Of a DNA stretch of 36,359 nucleotides, positions 23,795-31,670 are shown piece by piece. The position numbers and the translations under genes were made by a program. Every line of letters begins with the position of its first letter. The stretch's first letter is position 1. The notes under the pieces are model-generated. The model did no database searches. It saw only the letters and a list, made by a program, of their open reading frames with translations, and was not told the DNA's origin. The stretch is from Pseudomonas oleovorans subsp. oleovorans (GTDB taxonomy: Bacteria > Pseudomonadota > Gammaproteobacteria > Pseudomonadales > Pseudomonadaceae). The stretch lies in the NCBI RefSeq assembly GCF_002197815.1, contig NZ_NIUB01000043.1:1-36359 (forward strand). The letters run 5' to 3'.

Positions 23795-23977
23795 ATGGGA
23801 ATCCAGGCGTGTGAACGTTGCGGCGAGCGATTCGATGTGCAGGAAATCAACGGCGATCAGCCACACAAGCCTGAGCGGGAGTCAATCAACTGTCCCCACT
23901 GTGGGCACAAGACGTGGAGCCGGTCTACCGGCTACTTCCAAACCACGAAGCTGCCCAGTGGTAAGCGGAAGTCTTGA
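23795..23977 (+). CDS. Small zinc-ribbon protein
   Basis: A 60-aa protein with GAGG upstream of its ATG. Two CxxC knuckles, CERCG (residues 6-10) and CPHCG (about 33-37), make a four-cysteine zinc ribbon; the tail is basic (KLPSGKRKS). Such proteins bind nucleic acid or a protein partner. The tandem structured repeat at 24007 begins 30 bases after its stop and would lie in its 3' untranslated region. Confidence 0.65.
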   Translation: MGIQACERCGERFDVQEINGDQPHKPERESINCPHCGHKTWSRSTGYFQTTKLPSGKRKS

Positions 23978-24006
23978 CTGACCAGAGCAAATGGGGGATT
24001 GTTGAT

Positions 24007-24150
24007 CCCGGCGCCGCAATGCCACCCCGTGCTGATTGGGAAACGCGGCAATCGACTCTCTGAGTTGGGAAGCACGCCCGCCCGGCGCCGAATGGCCACC
24101 CCGTGCTACTGGGAAACACGGCAAATGACTCTATGTCGGGAAGCACGCCC
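24007..24150 (+). repeat. Two tandem copies of a 70-73 nt structured element
   Basis: Copy 1 is 24007-24079 and copy 2 is 24081-24150. Both open CCCGGCGCCG and end GGGAAGCACGCCC. In each copy CGTGCT (24028-24033; 24102-24107) can pair with AGCACG (24071-24076; 24142-24147), closing a loop of about 35 nt with GGGAAAC and CGGCAA. Inside, different bases form a hairpin at the same place (ACTC/GAGT in copy 1, GAC/GTC in copy 2), which suggests the fold rather than the sequence is kept. A strong terminator follows on the plus strand, so this is probably an RNA, either a 3' untranslated region or a small RNA. No known RNA family was recognised. Confidence 0.65.
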
Positions 24151-24153
24151 TTT

Positions 24154-24185
24154 AAAAAGCCTCGCTGTCAAAGCGGGGCTTTTTT
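24154..24185 (+). terminator. Intrinsic terminator after the tandem repeats
   Basis: AAAAAGCCTCGCT and AGCGGGGCTTTTTT pair (one G.T wobble) and are followed by a T-run on the plus strand. It lies four bases after the second repeat and also faces the convergent gene at 24220. Confidence 0.88.
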
Positions 24186-24219
24186 CATTCCTGCGGTCGG
24201 CGTGCGAATCAGCTGGCCG

Positions 24220-25083
24220 TCACTCCAACGATGTTGGAGCCTTTACGCCAAAGTTAGACGGGACCTGTTTCGCTGCTGCCAGGATGTACGGCGCTGCGAT
24301 CTGGTTGAGTTGCTGTTGCTCTGCCTCGCGTTGTGCCGCAGCCCTCGCGGAGGATTCATTCAGCTTGTTCAGCGTGGCCTCTACTTGCTCAGCTGCCTTC
24401 CGGCACTGATCTGCTGCGTCATCGAGCTTACCCATGTTGATCCAGGAGAAAATATCCAGCGGCGGGGCTATGGCAAGGTCCACTAGCAGGTCGAGGAAGT
24501 CGTCTGGTTCAGCAATGCTCTCCGAGGTGGCGCGTTTTGGCAACGCCTCGGAAAGCGCCTGTAGCGCCCGAGTTGCCCTGCGCACTGAGTCGGCAGCAGA
24601 AGAAGTGCTGATGCTCGATATGACCGACACTGCCTTATTCGAGGAAAAGAGGTCGATCATTTCAGTGGTGGAGGCAGAGCTGCAATCGTCAGCGGCGCCG
24701 ATCAGTTGGCTGTGCGCATCCTGGGCCAGTCCGCGCCACTTATCGATCTGGATGTGCCGTTTGATTGCCGTGCCTAATTGGCCCCTTTGAGCGAGGTAGC
24801 GTGTGTAGACGGGTTCGTCCTTCGCCAGAGAGGCCTTTGCGGTAGCCACTATCCACCGGCCTGCAAATGCCTGCGCCTGGGCCTGCACATTCGCCAGCTC
24901 TGTTGCCGCTTGTTCCTCAGATTTTTCGGCTTTCGTCTGGAACAGGTAGTCCACGATGCGAGCCCAGAGGGAAGGGGTCCTTGATTCCTTATCGACGCGC
25001 ACCTCTTGTTGAGCCTCGCTCAGTGCAAGGGACGCGGCATGCAGCTTCTCAGACCAAGCATGCAGTTCAGGCGACAGTTCCAC
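24220..25083 (-). CDS. Hypothetical helical protein
   Basis: A 287-aa protein, alanine/glutamate/glutamine-rich and mostly helical. Coiled-coil-like stretches lie at about 10-30, 52-75 and 225-265. No signal peptide, membrane helix or enzyme motif is seen. It is divergent from the DUF4942-methyltransferase gene at 25385 and convergent with the tandem-repeat transcript. Its function is unknown. Confidence 0.65.
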   Translation of the reverse strand: MELSPELHAWSEKLHAASLALSEAQQEVRVDKESRTPSLWARIVDYLFQTKAEKSEEQAATELANVQAQAQAFAGRWIVATAKASLAKDEPVYTRYLAQRGQLGTAIKRHIQIDKWRGLAQDAHSQLIGAADDCSSASTTEMIDLFSSNKAVSVISSISTSSAADSVRRATRALQALSEALPKRATSESIAEPDDFLDLLVDLAIAPPLDIFSWINMGKLDDAADQCRKAAEQVEATLNKLNESSARAAAQREAEQQQLNQIAAPYILAAAKQVPSNFGVKAPTSLE

Positions 25084-25384
25084 GGCGGTTCCTCATTCTG
25101 GAAATACCGGAAATGGTAACGGGGTGCAGGGCAATTCTCCGCTCAACCCCGCGCTGATCCTATCGCCGCGTCCTGGGCGGTGCGTGTGAGTTTCATGGGG
25201 GAGGGCATGTCTGCCGAGCCAAATGCACGGTTATGAGTCACAGCCTCTGGAGAGGATGCACAATCCTAAGTGTTGCGAGTTCCCCGCCTGGGGTTTGAGG
25301 AATATCGGCCCGAGTGCCATGGGCGCCGATGACACAGCCGGCGTGCGGTGATCATGGCTCCATCATTGAATGGAGCTATGCCCG
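25084..25384. other. Divergent intergenic region, 301 bases
   Basis: Lies between the helical protein (minus) and the DUF4942 gene (plus) and should hold both promoters. No confident -35/-10 pair was found. The one clear feature is the inverted repeat at 25357-25376. Convincing ORFs are absent. Confidence 0.5.
25357..25376 (+). promoter_or_regulatory. Inverted repeat that buries the ribosome site of the DUF4942 gene
   Basis: GCTCCAT (25357-25363) and ATGGAGC (25370-25376) are perfect complements around CATTGA. The right arm contains GGAG, the only good Shine-Dalgarno match for the ATG at 25385. In the mRNA the hairpin would hide this site; on DNA the same repeat could bind a dimeric repressor. 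Confidence 0.45.
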
Positions 25385-27085
25385 ATGTTTGATTTCAACC
25401 TTCCCATCACGGCAATCCCCGAGAAGTACCGCGAGTTTCTGCCCAGCCTCACAACCCCGGCAGTGGATGATCTGCTGTACCAGTACGAGAAGGGCGAGGC
25501 GGAAATGCGTCGTCTCCATGCTGAGTTGATGAGCGCCGAAAACCGCTCTGTGCTGAGTAGCTTCGCCTACGGGGCGGAGCTGTACTACGACAGCAAGTCG
25601 AAGGGTCGATTCTGGGCAATGGACTTGATCGAAATGTTCGACTTGCCGCGAGCGATCAATGCTCGACAGGAGAAATATTGGTTCCAGCTTTTCGACCTGT
25701 GCAGCTTCACGAACATCCTTCCGACCGAACTCTGGGGTCAGTGGAGAGCGTCATTCACCGCGTGGCGCTCCAAGGGCGGAGCCGGCATACCTCCCTTTGA
25801 CCGCGCCACCGTTTACCGCTGCCTGAGTATGGTGGAGGCGCACCGGGCAAATTTCTTCTCGATGCGGGTAGACGCTCTCTGGAACGGGCTCTCACATTGG
25901 CACAAGACCAACGTAGGAAGCGGATTTTACGAGCGCATGATCCTGGACTGGATGTACTCGGATCACGGCACGCCGACTTCAAAGGATCGAGTGTTCATCG
26001 ATCTGGTCAATCTGTGCTCGGTGGTGATGACGGGGGCAGAAGACCCATTTTTCAGCAGCTACGGTGTGTTGCGTGATGCGCGGGCCGAGCACTGCGGTGA
26101 GTGGGTGGACGTGCTAGACGGAGCCCTGCAAATTCGTGCCTACAAGCGGGGAACCCTCCATATCGACATTCACCCGGAGGTGGCGAACCGTCTAAACATC
26201 GCCCTGGCCTACATCCGCCCCAATGCGCTCCCTGATGAAGCCACCCTCAAGAAGCCGCGCCGAAAGAGCGGATTCGGTTCCGCCGACCTTATGACCTGCT
26301 CGATCCCGCGTCAGGTCCGCAGCTATCTGCATCTGTGCCGTCAGGAGCAGCGTGAGGATGGCCTGTGGATGCTGGTGCCTTGGAAAGCTGGCAACCTGAC
26401 TGGCCGGTTGAGCGGGGCGGTCAATGCCATGATTGACGGGGTGCTGGCGCAGATTGGGGGTGTTCGCGATGGCAACATCCACCTGTTCGACTACGCCCCG
26501 ATGGAGGTCGTAGGGGAGGTGGTTCGTACCGGAGAGGTTCCCGACAAGCTCTCACATCAGTATTTCAGCACGCCGGCTGACTTGGCCCAGGAGTTCGTCG
26601 AGTGGGTGGGGGTTGACCAGCAGGCGATCTGCTACGAAACGTCAGCTGGTACTGGGGGCATTGCCAAGCATATGCCGCTGCAAACGTACTGCGTCGAGGT
26701 TGACCGGCTTCGGGCGATGGCGCTGGACAAGATGGGGTTCGAGGTCAAGCACGCTGATTTCCTTACCCTCGCGCCGGATGATCTGCATGGCTTGGCGGAT
26801 GCTGTTCTGATGAACCCTCCCTTCGCTGGCCGGGCATGGCAAGACCACTTCGAACACGCACGGAAGTTCGTGAGGGCAGGGGGTGTTATCGGCGCAATCC
26901 TGCCGGAGGGGGCTCGACTCAAGTTGCCTGAGCTAGAAGGCGGGGAGCTGGTCTATTCAGCCCCGTTGAAGAACCGCTTCAAGGACGCCTCGATTTCCGT
27001 TGTGTTTGCGAAGTGGGTGAGGGCAGGTATTGCCGCCGCATCCAAGCCTGTCCAGGCAAATGAGGGCGTGAGCGCCGCCGCGTGA
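25385..27085 (+). CDS. DUF4942 protein with N6-adenine methyltransferase domain
   Basis: A 566-aa protein starting MFDFNLPI. Residues about 60-290 correspond to a DUF4942-type region (RFWAMDLIEMFDL, DALWNGLSHWH). The last third is a class I methyltransferase: SAM-binding ETSAGTGGIAKHMP (about 418-430), an acidic strand end (YCVEVD), HADFLTLAPDD, and the catalytic NPPF at about 475, typical of N6-adenine DNA methyltransferases. Such proteins are common on plasmids and phages, where they modify DNA against host restriction. No matching restriction enzyme is seen nearby, so it is likely an orphan. The sequence specificity is unknown. Confidence 0.82.
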   Translation: MFDFNLPITAIPEKYREFLPSLTTPAVDDLLYQYEKGEAEMRRLHAELMSAENRSVLSSFAYGAELYYDSKSKGRFWAMDLIEMFDLPRAINARQEKYWFQLFDLCSFTNILPTELWGQWRASFTAWRSKGGAGIPPFDRATVYRCLSMVEAHRANFFSMRVDALWNGLSHWHKTNVGSGFYERMILDWMYSDHGTPTSKDRVFIDLVNLCSVVMTGAEDPFFSSYGVLRDARAEHCGEWVDVLDGALQIRAYKRGTLHIDIHPEVANRLNIALAYIRPNALPDEATLKKPRRKSGFGSADLMTCSIPRQVRSYLHLCRQEQREDGLWMLVPWKAGNLTGRLSGAVNAMIDGVLAQIGGVRDGNIHLFDYAPMEVVGEVVRTGEVPDKLSHQYFSTPADLAQEFVEWVGVDQQAICYETSAGTGGIAKHMPLQTYCVEVDRLRAMALDKMGFEVKHADFLTLAPDDLHGLADAVLMNPPFAGRAWQDHFEHARKFVRAGGVIGAILPEGARLKLPELEGGELVYSAPLKNRFKDASISVVFAKWVRAGIAAASKPVQANEGVSAAA

Positions 27086-27126
27086 CAGAGGGGGCGGAGT
27101 AAGAGATTGACACGGTGCTCAGCATT

Positions 27127-27172
27127 GGCCAGAGGAATAGCAAAACTGCCGCATAAAGCAATTCTTCTGGCC
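27127..27172. terminator. Long inverted repeat between convergent genes
   Basis: GGCCAGAGGAAT and ATTCTTCTGGCC pair over 12 bases with one G.T wobble, around a 22-nt loop. It sits between the stop codons of the DUF4942 gene and the minus-strand gene at 27192. No T-run is present, so it may be a processing or weak termination signal. Confidence 0.4.
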
Positions 27173-27191
27173 CTGTTCTCGCGGAGGCGTG

Positions 27192-27635
27192 TCACGAAAT
27201 GGCGCGCTCATACCAGCCGGGAAGGTAATCCTGGTTGTTCTTTGTGATCCGCTTGGCCTTGCGCGGGTGATTACTGACCCATCGTTTCAACGCCTCGAAA
27301 GCTTGGGAAGCATAAAAGTCTACCCGGCCATAGGGCTGATCAGGCCGATTGCGCCTCACAGGGATTCCAAATTCCGAAGACAATTGAAGTGCGTCCACTT
27401 CGGTAAATCCTCGAAGTGGAATCCTAACCTCAGAAGTGTATTTCACTATGTACCACCCCAAAGTGCTCTGGGCGAGGCCTGGGCGGTCTGCGGCTGGGGC
27501 AAAATAACGGATACAGCAAGGGCCTAGGTTTACTGAACCACCTTCATTCGAGGATATGCGTGGGCCGTTGAATGAAATCCAGCCACTAAACTCAATCCTG
27601 CCAATTGTGACTGTGTGAAACACCTCAGTCTTCAT
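27192..27635 (-). CDS. Hypothetical protein
   Basis: A 147-aa protein, cytosolic and basic at the C terminus (NHPRKAKRITKNNQDYLPGW). No motif or family was recognised. GAGG lies about ten bases upstream of the ATG. It stands alone between the methyltransferase and the AbiE genes. Confidence 0.55.
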   Translation of the reverse strand: MKTEVFHTVTIGRIEFSGWISFNGPRISSNEGGSVNLGPCCIRYFAPAADRPGLAQSTLGWYIVKYTSEVRIPLRGFTEVDALQLSSEFGIPVRRNRPDQPYGRVDFYASQAFEALKRWVSNHPRKAKRITKNNQDYLPGWYERAIS

Positions 27636-27735
27636 GCGCGTTGCCTCAACTGGTGATTGATGGAAGCGCCTATTTCCCCTTGCACCCGGATTTTAGCAAA
27701 TCCAGAGAGCCAAGCTGTTCGTGTACTCGTAGTCG

Positions 27736-27776
27736 TTCAGACGTGCCATGTCCAGCTGGCGTTGCGTTCGTCTGAA
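27736..27776. promoter_or_regulatory. Inverted repeat upstream of the abiE operon
   Basis: TTCAGACG and CGTCTGAA are perfect 8-bp complements 25 bases apart, in the 258-base gap before the antitoxin gene. AbiEi antitoxins repress their own promoter by binding inverted repeats, so this may be an operator; the second repeat at 27851 is closer to the start. Confidence 0.35.
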
Positions 27777-27850
27777 AACTGGCCGGCACGCTCGGCAATC
27801 GGTCGATAGGCTGGAAATCAGGAACGACAGGGCTTATAGTCGGTCTACGT

Positions 27851-27878
27851 GTCAGAAACAGTACGAAATTCTTCTGAC
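27851..27878. promoter_or_regulatory. Candidate AbiEi operator
   Basis: GTCAGAA and TTCTGAC form a perfect 7-bp inverted repeat with a 14-base spacer, ending just before the AAGGAG of the antitoxin gene. Its place between a possible -10 (TTATAGT near 27834) and the ribosome site suits autoregulation. AbiEi autorepression is known from the family; this site is inferred. Confidence 0.45.
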
Positions 27879-27893
27879 GTGAAGGAGTCAGCC

Positions 27894-28541
27894 ATGTCTG
27901 TCGCAGAGTCTATCTCGAACCGGATCAAGCACATGCCCAAGGGGAAGCCCTTCGCTGGCGCGGTTTTCGCGCAGGTGGGTTCACGCGCCTCGGTAGACAA
28001 GGCGTTGTCTCGCATGGTGCTCAGCGGCTCCCTGGAGCGCGTTGCTCGGGGTGTGTACATGCGCCCCAAACAGAGTGAGTACACCGGCAAGAAGGTTCGG
28101 GCCAATCCTATTGCGGTCATGGAAGCGGCGGCGAGGGCGAGAGGCGAGACTATCCAGGTTCATGGCGTAGAAGCTGCACGCCGCCTGGGGCTTAGCACAC
28201 AGATGCAGGTTTTGCCGACCTATTACACCAGCGGTTCGACCCGTGAAATCAGGATCGGCAATGCGGTTGTTCGGTTGCGTCATGCGTCATGGCAGCGACT
28301 CCAGCAAGCAGGCACCAAGGTTGGCGTGGCCCTGACTGCGTTGCTGTATCTCGGGAAAGAGGGGCTGACTGAGCAGGCGGTAGGAAAGATCGCCAGCTCG
28401 CTCAGCGTTGAGGAATTCAACAAGCTCATGGCCTGCAAAATGCCTGAGTGGATGCGGGCGGCATTGGCCGGTTCCGCTAAGGAATATGTGTGCCAAGGTC
28501 GTACTTCGAACTCCCCCAGGCTGGTCAACGCGAAATCCTAG
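27894..28541 (+). CDS. abiEi: AbiEi-type antitoxin / transcriptional repressor
   Basis: A 215-aa protein of the DUF6088/AbiEi type. The N-terminal winged helix (AGAVFAQVGSRASVDKALSRMVLSGSLERVARGVYMRP, about 20-58) binds DNA; the C-terminal domain (IQVHGVEAARRLGL and onward) neutralises the toxin. AAGGAG is 7 bases before the ATG at 27894; a GTG at 27849 lies in the operator and is unlikely. It overlaps the toxin gene by 52 bases, tightly coupling the two. In type IV toxin-antitoxin systems the antitoxin does not bind the toxin directly but counteracts its effect. Confidence 0.88.
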   Translation: MSVAESISNRIKHMPKGKPFAGAVFAQVGSRASVDKALSRMVLSGSLERVARGVYMRPKQSEYTGKKVRANPIAVMEAAARARGETIQVHGVEAARRLGLSTQMQVLPTYYTSGSTREIRIGNAVVRLRHASWQRLQQAGTKVGVALTALLYLGKEGLTEQAVGKIASSLSVEEFNKLMACKMPEWMRAALAGSAKEYVCQGRTSNSPRLVNAKS

Positions 28542-29524
28542 ACGAGGCTTTCAGCGAGACTGGCCGCTCGCCCAGCGTCATCGAGAAGGATATTTGGCTG
28601 ACGCTGGTGCTCCAGCTCCTGTTCGCCATGCCCGGCAGAAAGGCCATGGCGTTCAAGGGTGGGACCAGCCTCTCGAAAGTGCATGGCGTGATTAAGCGCT
28701 TCTCTGAGGACGTGGACATTACCGTGGATTACAGGGAGTTGGGTTGCAAGCTCAGCATCCCACAGCTTCTTGAGCTATCGAGAAGAAAGAGAGACGCGGT
28801 AGGGGAGGCACTTAAAGCAGAGGTTGGCCGCTACACCCGTGATGCCGTGCTGCCCTATCTGATCGAGCAGCTTCAAAGCTACGGATGCGCATCCGAATGT
28901 CAGCTTTCCCTGAGCGATGACGGCGAGTCGATCCACGTCCATTACCCAGCCATGGCAGCCGACGCCAAGGGCTATCTGCGTGATCATGTGCTGGTTGAAC
29001 TCGGCGGTCGGAACATCATCGACCCGAATGCGGTTCACTCCATCCAGCCAGATATTGCCGGCATGTTCGAGGGGATCGTCTTCCCAAAGGCCGAGCAGGT
29101 AGTGGTGCTCTCGCCGGCCAGGACTTTCTGGGAGAAGGTCACGCTGATTCATGCGCAGTGCAACAAGCCCATTGCCGAGGGCAAGGATCGAATCTCGCGC
29201 CACTGGTACGACCTATCCAGGCTGCTCAACCATGAAGTGGGAGCAGGCGCCAAGAATGACCTCGAACTGCTCGATGACGTGATAGCGCTCAAGTCCGTTT
29301 TCTTCAACAGCGGAACCGCGCACTACGGCAGGTGTGTCGCTGGCGAGCTGAACCTGATCCCCGATGGTGAGAACTTCGACCGGCTGGAGAGCGACTACTA
29401 CGCCATGGAGCGCTCAGGCATGCTCAACGGACATTTCTATCCGTTGGGCGGCATCATGGAAGACCTCACTGCGCTCCAGGAGCATGTCAATCAGCTGGCG
29501 CGGAACAGGAAGGCAGTGGGCTAG
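28490..29524 (+). CDS. abiEii: AbiEii-type nucleotidyltransferase toxin
   Basis: A 344-aa protein from a GTG with AAGGA 6 bases upstream, inside the end of the antitoxin gene. It opens SVIEKDIWLTLVLQLLF and has the nucleotidyltransferase motif GGTSLSK (57-63) followed by FSEDVDITV (D74 and D76), the metal-binding pair of the pol-beta fold. Downstream FWEKVTLIHAQCN and RHWYDLSRLL are typical of AbiEii/MenT toxins, which transfer nucleotides to RNA such as tRNA and stop growth. It provides plasmid stability or abortive phage defence. The active-site residues look intact. Confidence 0.92.
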   Translation: MPRSYFELPQAGQREILDEAFSETGRSPSVIEKDIWLTLVLQLLFAMPGRKAMAFKGGTSLSKVHGVIKRFSEDVDITVDYRELGCKLSIPQLLELSRRKRDAVGEALKAEVGRYTRDAVLPYLIEQLQSYGCASECQLSLSDDGESIHVHYPAMAADAKGYLRDHVLVELGGRNIIDPNAVHSIQPDIAGMFEGIVFPKAEQVVVLSPARTFWEKVTLIHAQCNKPIAEGKDRISRHWYDLSRLLNHEVGAGAKNDLELLDDVIALKSVFFNSGTAHYGRCVAGELNLIPDGENFDRLESDYYAMERSGMLNGHFYPLGGIMEDLTALQEHVNQLARNRKAVG

Positions 29525-30366
29525 GGTTGCGTGGTGGTGAAGCCGGCAGGGTAGCCCTCCCAGCGTCTTTTCGGTTCCTCGACCGTCTCGACTACGATCT
29601 TGGTTCGGCGCTTCTCTTTCACCCGAACTGGCCCTACAGAGTGCATTGCCGGGTCGCGGAACCAGAGCTTCTGGTGTCGATAGATTTCACGCATGCCCAG
29701 CGGCTTCTCGCCGCTTGGGAGCTTGCCTGCCAGCATGTTGAGGCCTTCCTGGCTGGCGCTGATTCTGCTGAGGTCTATGCCATGCAGCAGGCAGTTTTGG
29801 TGCAAGGCATCCCTGATCTTATCGCCTTCACCGCTCGCATGAATCCGGTCCAGGATCACATAGAATTCCTGGTTGTGTACCGAGCCGTCATATCGCCTTC
29901 CAAGGATGACCTGGACGAAGTGCCCGAATTCGTGCGCCATGGTGTGGGCAAGGACATTCAGCAAGTTGATCTGACCGCCATAGTACCTGCGCTCATGCAC
30001 CTCCCGAGAGGTTAGCCACTTGCAGATGTAGTTCGGGTCAGATTTGCTCGCGACCATCTTGATGCCGTAGGTCAGCGTCATGTGCGCGTTTTCTGCAACG
30101 TCGCGGGAGTGGGAGAGGTAGGTTTTCTTTCCGCTGCCGACGCGAATCGTCAACCGCGCCTTGGGGTTGTGCTTCGCAGCCCATCCCATCCTTGGCTTCC
30201 AGAGCAATTCTTCTGTGATCCGGCACATGGCCAGGGCAACAGTGTGGTGGTTCATCCGTTCCGGCACCCATTGAACAGGTCGATTTCGATAGCGCAGGCG
30301 CGAGTGCGCTGGCAGTGTTGAGCCATCGGTTATGCTGTGCTCTCGAACCCCATTCTGCGAGTTCAC
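29521..30366 (-). CDS. SprT-like zinc metalloprotease-fold protein
   Basis: A 281-aa protein whose end overlaps the convergent toxin gene by four bases. The centre has HTMAHEFGHFVQ, an HExxH zinc site within a helix, followed by a later helix (HNQEFYVILDRIH) that could supply the third ligand. The C-terminal part is basic (VKEKRRTKIVVETVEEPKRR). This suits SprT-like or gluzincin-type metalloproteases, some of which process DNA-bound proteins. The GTG start at 30366 is uncertain; an ATG at 30255 is an alternative. No signal peptide, so it is probably cytosolic. Confidence 0.6.
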   Translation of the reverse strand: MNSQNGVREHSITDGSTLPAHSRLRYRNRPVQWVPERMNHHTVALAMCRITEELLWKPRMGWAAKHNPKARLTIRVGSGKKTYLSHSRDVAENAHMTLTYGIKMVASKSDPNYICKWLTSREVHERRYYGGQINLLNVLAHTMAHEFGHFVQVILGRRYDGSVHNQEFYVILDRIHASGEGDKIRDALHQNCLLHGIDLSRISASQEGLNMLAGKLPSGEKPLGMREIYRHQKLWFRDPAMHSVGPVRVKEKRRTKIVVETVEEPKRRWEGYPAGFTTTQP

Positions 30367-30605
30367 GTCGCCGGAATCACTCCAGATCAGTGCAGTTACT
30401 CCCGGAGCAAGAAGGCCGGGCAGGGGGCTTCACTTAACGCGCCGGGTTCAGTTGTGAAAACTCAGTAGGTCGTGATCCTATGCGGTACGGAAGGGAGTGA
30501 TCAGCAACTGGATTGTGCTGAGAATGGAAGTTGGAGCATGGGCTCGGCCACTCCGTGCCAACCCGCCAAAAACGCATTGACTACACAATAAACAAGGCAC
30601 CGCAC

Positions 30606-31061
30606 ATGGTTCGTAAAGAGAAGATAGAAAGCTACCTGTCTCAGCTGGAAGCAGGTCGAATCAGCATCATGCTTGGCCTTATCATCGCCGGGCTTGGTTA
30701 TAGGGTAAGTAGAAGAAAATTTCTTAAATTTATACTCCCGATGACTGTACTGTTTTGTATGGCCGTCTGGAATTACAACGGCCTCATTTCCGAGGGATAC
30801 AGTCAAGTCGGGGCAGTATCTCTGAGTATGTTGTGCTTTACCGCCTTGACGCTTGTGATTGTCAAAGCGTGGTGGTTTCCCGAAGGATATGAGTTTCTGC
30901 AAATGGTGGAAATATCTTTCGGTCCCAAAACTCGAAAGGAACTTTTTGCAAGCTACCTGAGCAACAAAATGGATCGTGAGGGCATGGATGTAGTGCGGAC
31001 AGCTAAGGCGGTCGGTGAGTACGAAGGGTCGCCGTATGCAATGCGCGAAGGACACCAATGA
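30606..31061 (+). CDS. Small membrane protein
   Basis: A 151-aa protein with three hydrophobic segments (about 20-36, 40-60 and 70-93) and a charged soluble C-terminal part (FGPKTRKELFASYLSNKMDREGMDVV). AAGG lies about nine bases before the ATG. It is first of three overlapping genes. Its coding bases are AT-richer than the neighbours, with codons such as AAA, ATA and TTT, which suggests separate acquisition. No family was recognised. Confidence 0.6.
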   Translation: MVRKEKIESYLSQLEAGRISIMLGLIIAGLGYRVSRRKFLKFILPMTVLFCMAVWNYNGLISEGYSQVGAVSLSMLCFTALTLVIVKAWWFPEGYEFLQMVEISFGPKTRKELFASYLSNKMDREGMDVVRTAKAVGEYEGSPYAMREGHQ

Positions 31062-31330
31062 GCGGCAACTGGGAGCTATCCCTTATCTCGGTAATTCAGA
31101 AAGAGATTGGGCAGCTTGAATGGCTGATCCAGAGTGAGATAAGTGGTGACGAAGAAGTCGAGCGTGGTGATATCCACGCACAAATAAGTCGTATCGGTGG
31201 GCTCACTGACCTAGCGCATGCGCCGGAAATGCCGCTTAGTGATACTACTCGGGCCAAGCTATTACAGCAGAGCGAAGTAGTTATGGAGCTGGCTCGATCA
31301 AGGACCTTTGGTAGATCGCCCGGAAATTGA
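31058..31330 (+). CDS. Small soluble hypothetical protein
   Basis: A 90-aa protein starting in an ATGA overlap with the membrane protein before it. It is acidic and helical, with no cysteine motif. It is probably a cytosolic partner of that membrane protein; this is inferred from coupling only. Confidence 0.55.
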   Translation: MSGNWELSLISVIQKEIGQLEWLIQSEISGDEEVERGDIHAQISRIGGLTDLAHAPEMPLSDTTRAKLLQQSEVVMELARSRTFGRSPGN

Positions 31331-31347
31331 GTTACAAGGTAGGCACA

Positions 31348-31569
31348 GTGGATAACAAGGTTTGCGAATGGTTCGGTCACGCCCCTGAGAGCCTGGGTCG
31401 AGATACGACTTCTGACTTTCCGTCAGAAAACCTCAAATGCACGCGATGCGGTCTAAGTTATAGCGAGAATCAGTGGAGTGGTGGTCAGCCAAGGCCGAAG
31501 ATCGTGGTCTACGGTTTTCGCTTGTTGCTGGTGCTTGGGGCGTTGTGGTTATTTTCAACTTTAGAATGA
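31348..31569 (+). CDS. Small zinc-knuckle membrane protein
   Basis: A 73-aa protein with a cysteine near the start (VCEWFGHAP), a CTRCG knuckle and a C-terminal hydrophobic helix (VVYGFRLLLVLGALWLF). The GTG at 31348 follows AAGG at good spacing; a TTG at 31327, overlapping the previous stop, would add seven residues. It is the third gene of the AT-rich unit. Confidence 0.5.
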   Translation: MDNKVCEWFGHAPESLGRDTTSDFPSENLKCTRCGLSYSENQWSGGQPRPKIVVYGFRLLLVLGALWLFSTLE

Positions 31570-31642
31570 TCGTCGAGAAGGCCGCATTGGCGCCTCACTT
31601 CGCTAATTAGTTTTATAATAGGCGATTCTGGATTTGCAGAGT

Positions 31643-31665
31643 CAGGGCGCGAGTTTCGCGCCCTG
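31643..31665. terminator. Hairpin terminator between convergent genes
   Basis: CAGGGCGCGA and TCGCGCCCTG form a perfect 10-bp stem around GTT, followed by ATCGTTT on the plus strand. It separates the convergent genes ending at 31569 and 31671. Confidence 0.7.
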
Positions 31666-31670
31666 ATCGT

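Noticed and set aside
23882..24146. Minus-strand frames with repeated PFP/GVA-type peptides over 23999-24146
   Set aside because: The repetition comes from the tandem DNA element; the frames lack start signals and face the terminator.
24007..24150. CRISPR array
   Set aside because: Only two adjoining copies, no spacers between them and no cas genes.
29527..30015. 162-aa plus-strand frame after the toxin gene
   Set aside because: It is antisense to the metalloprotease gene with an intact HExxH site and has no ribosome site of its own.
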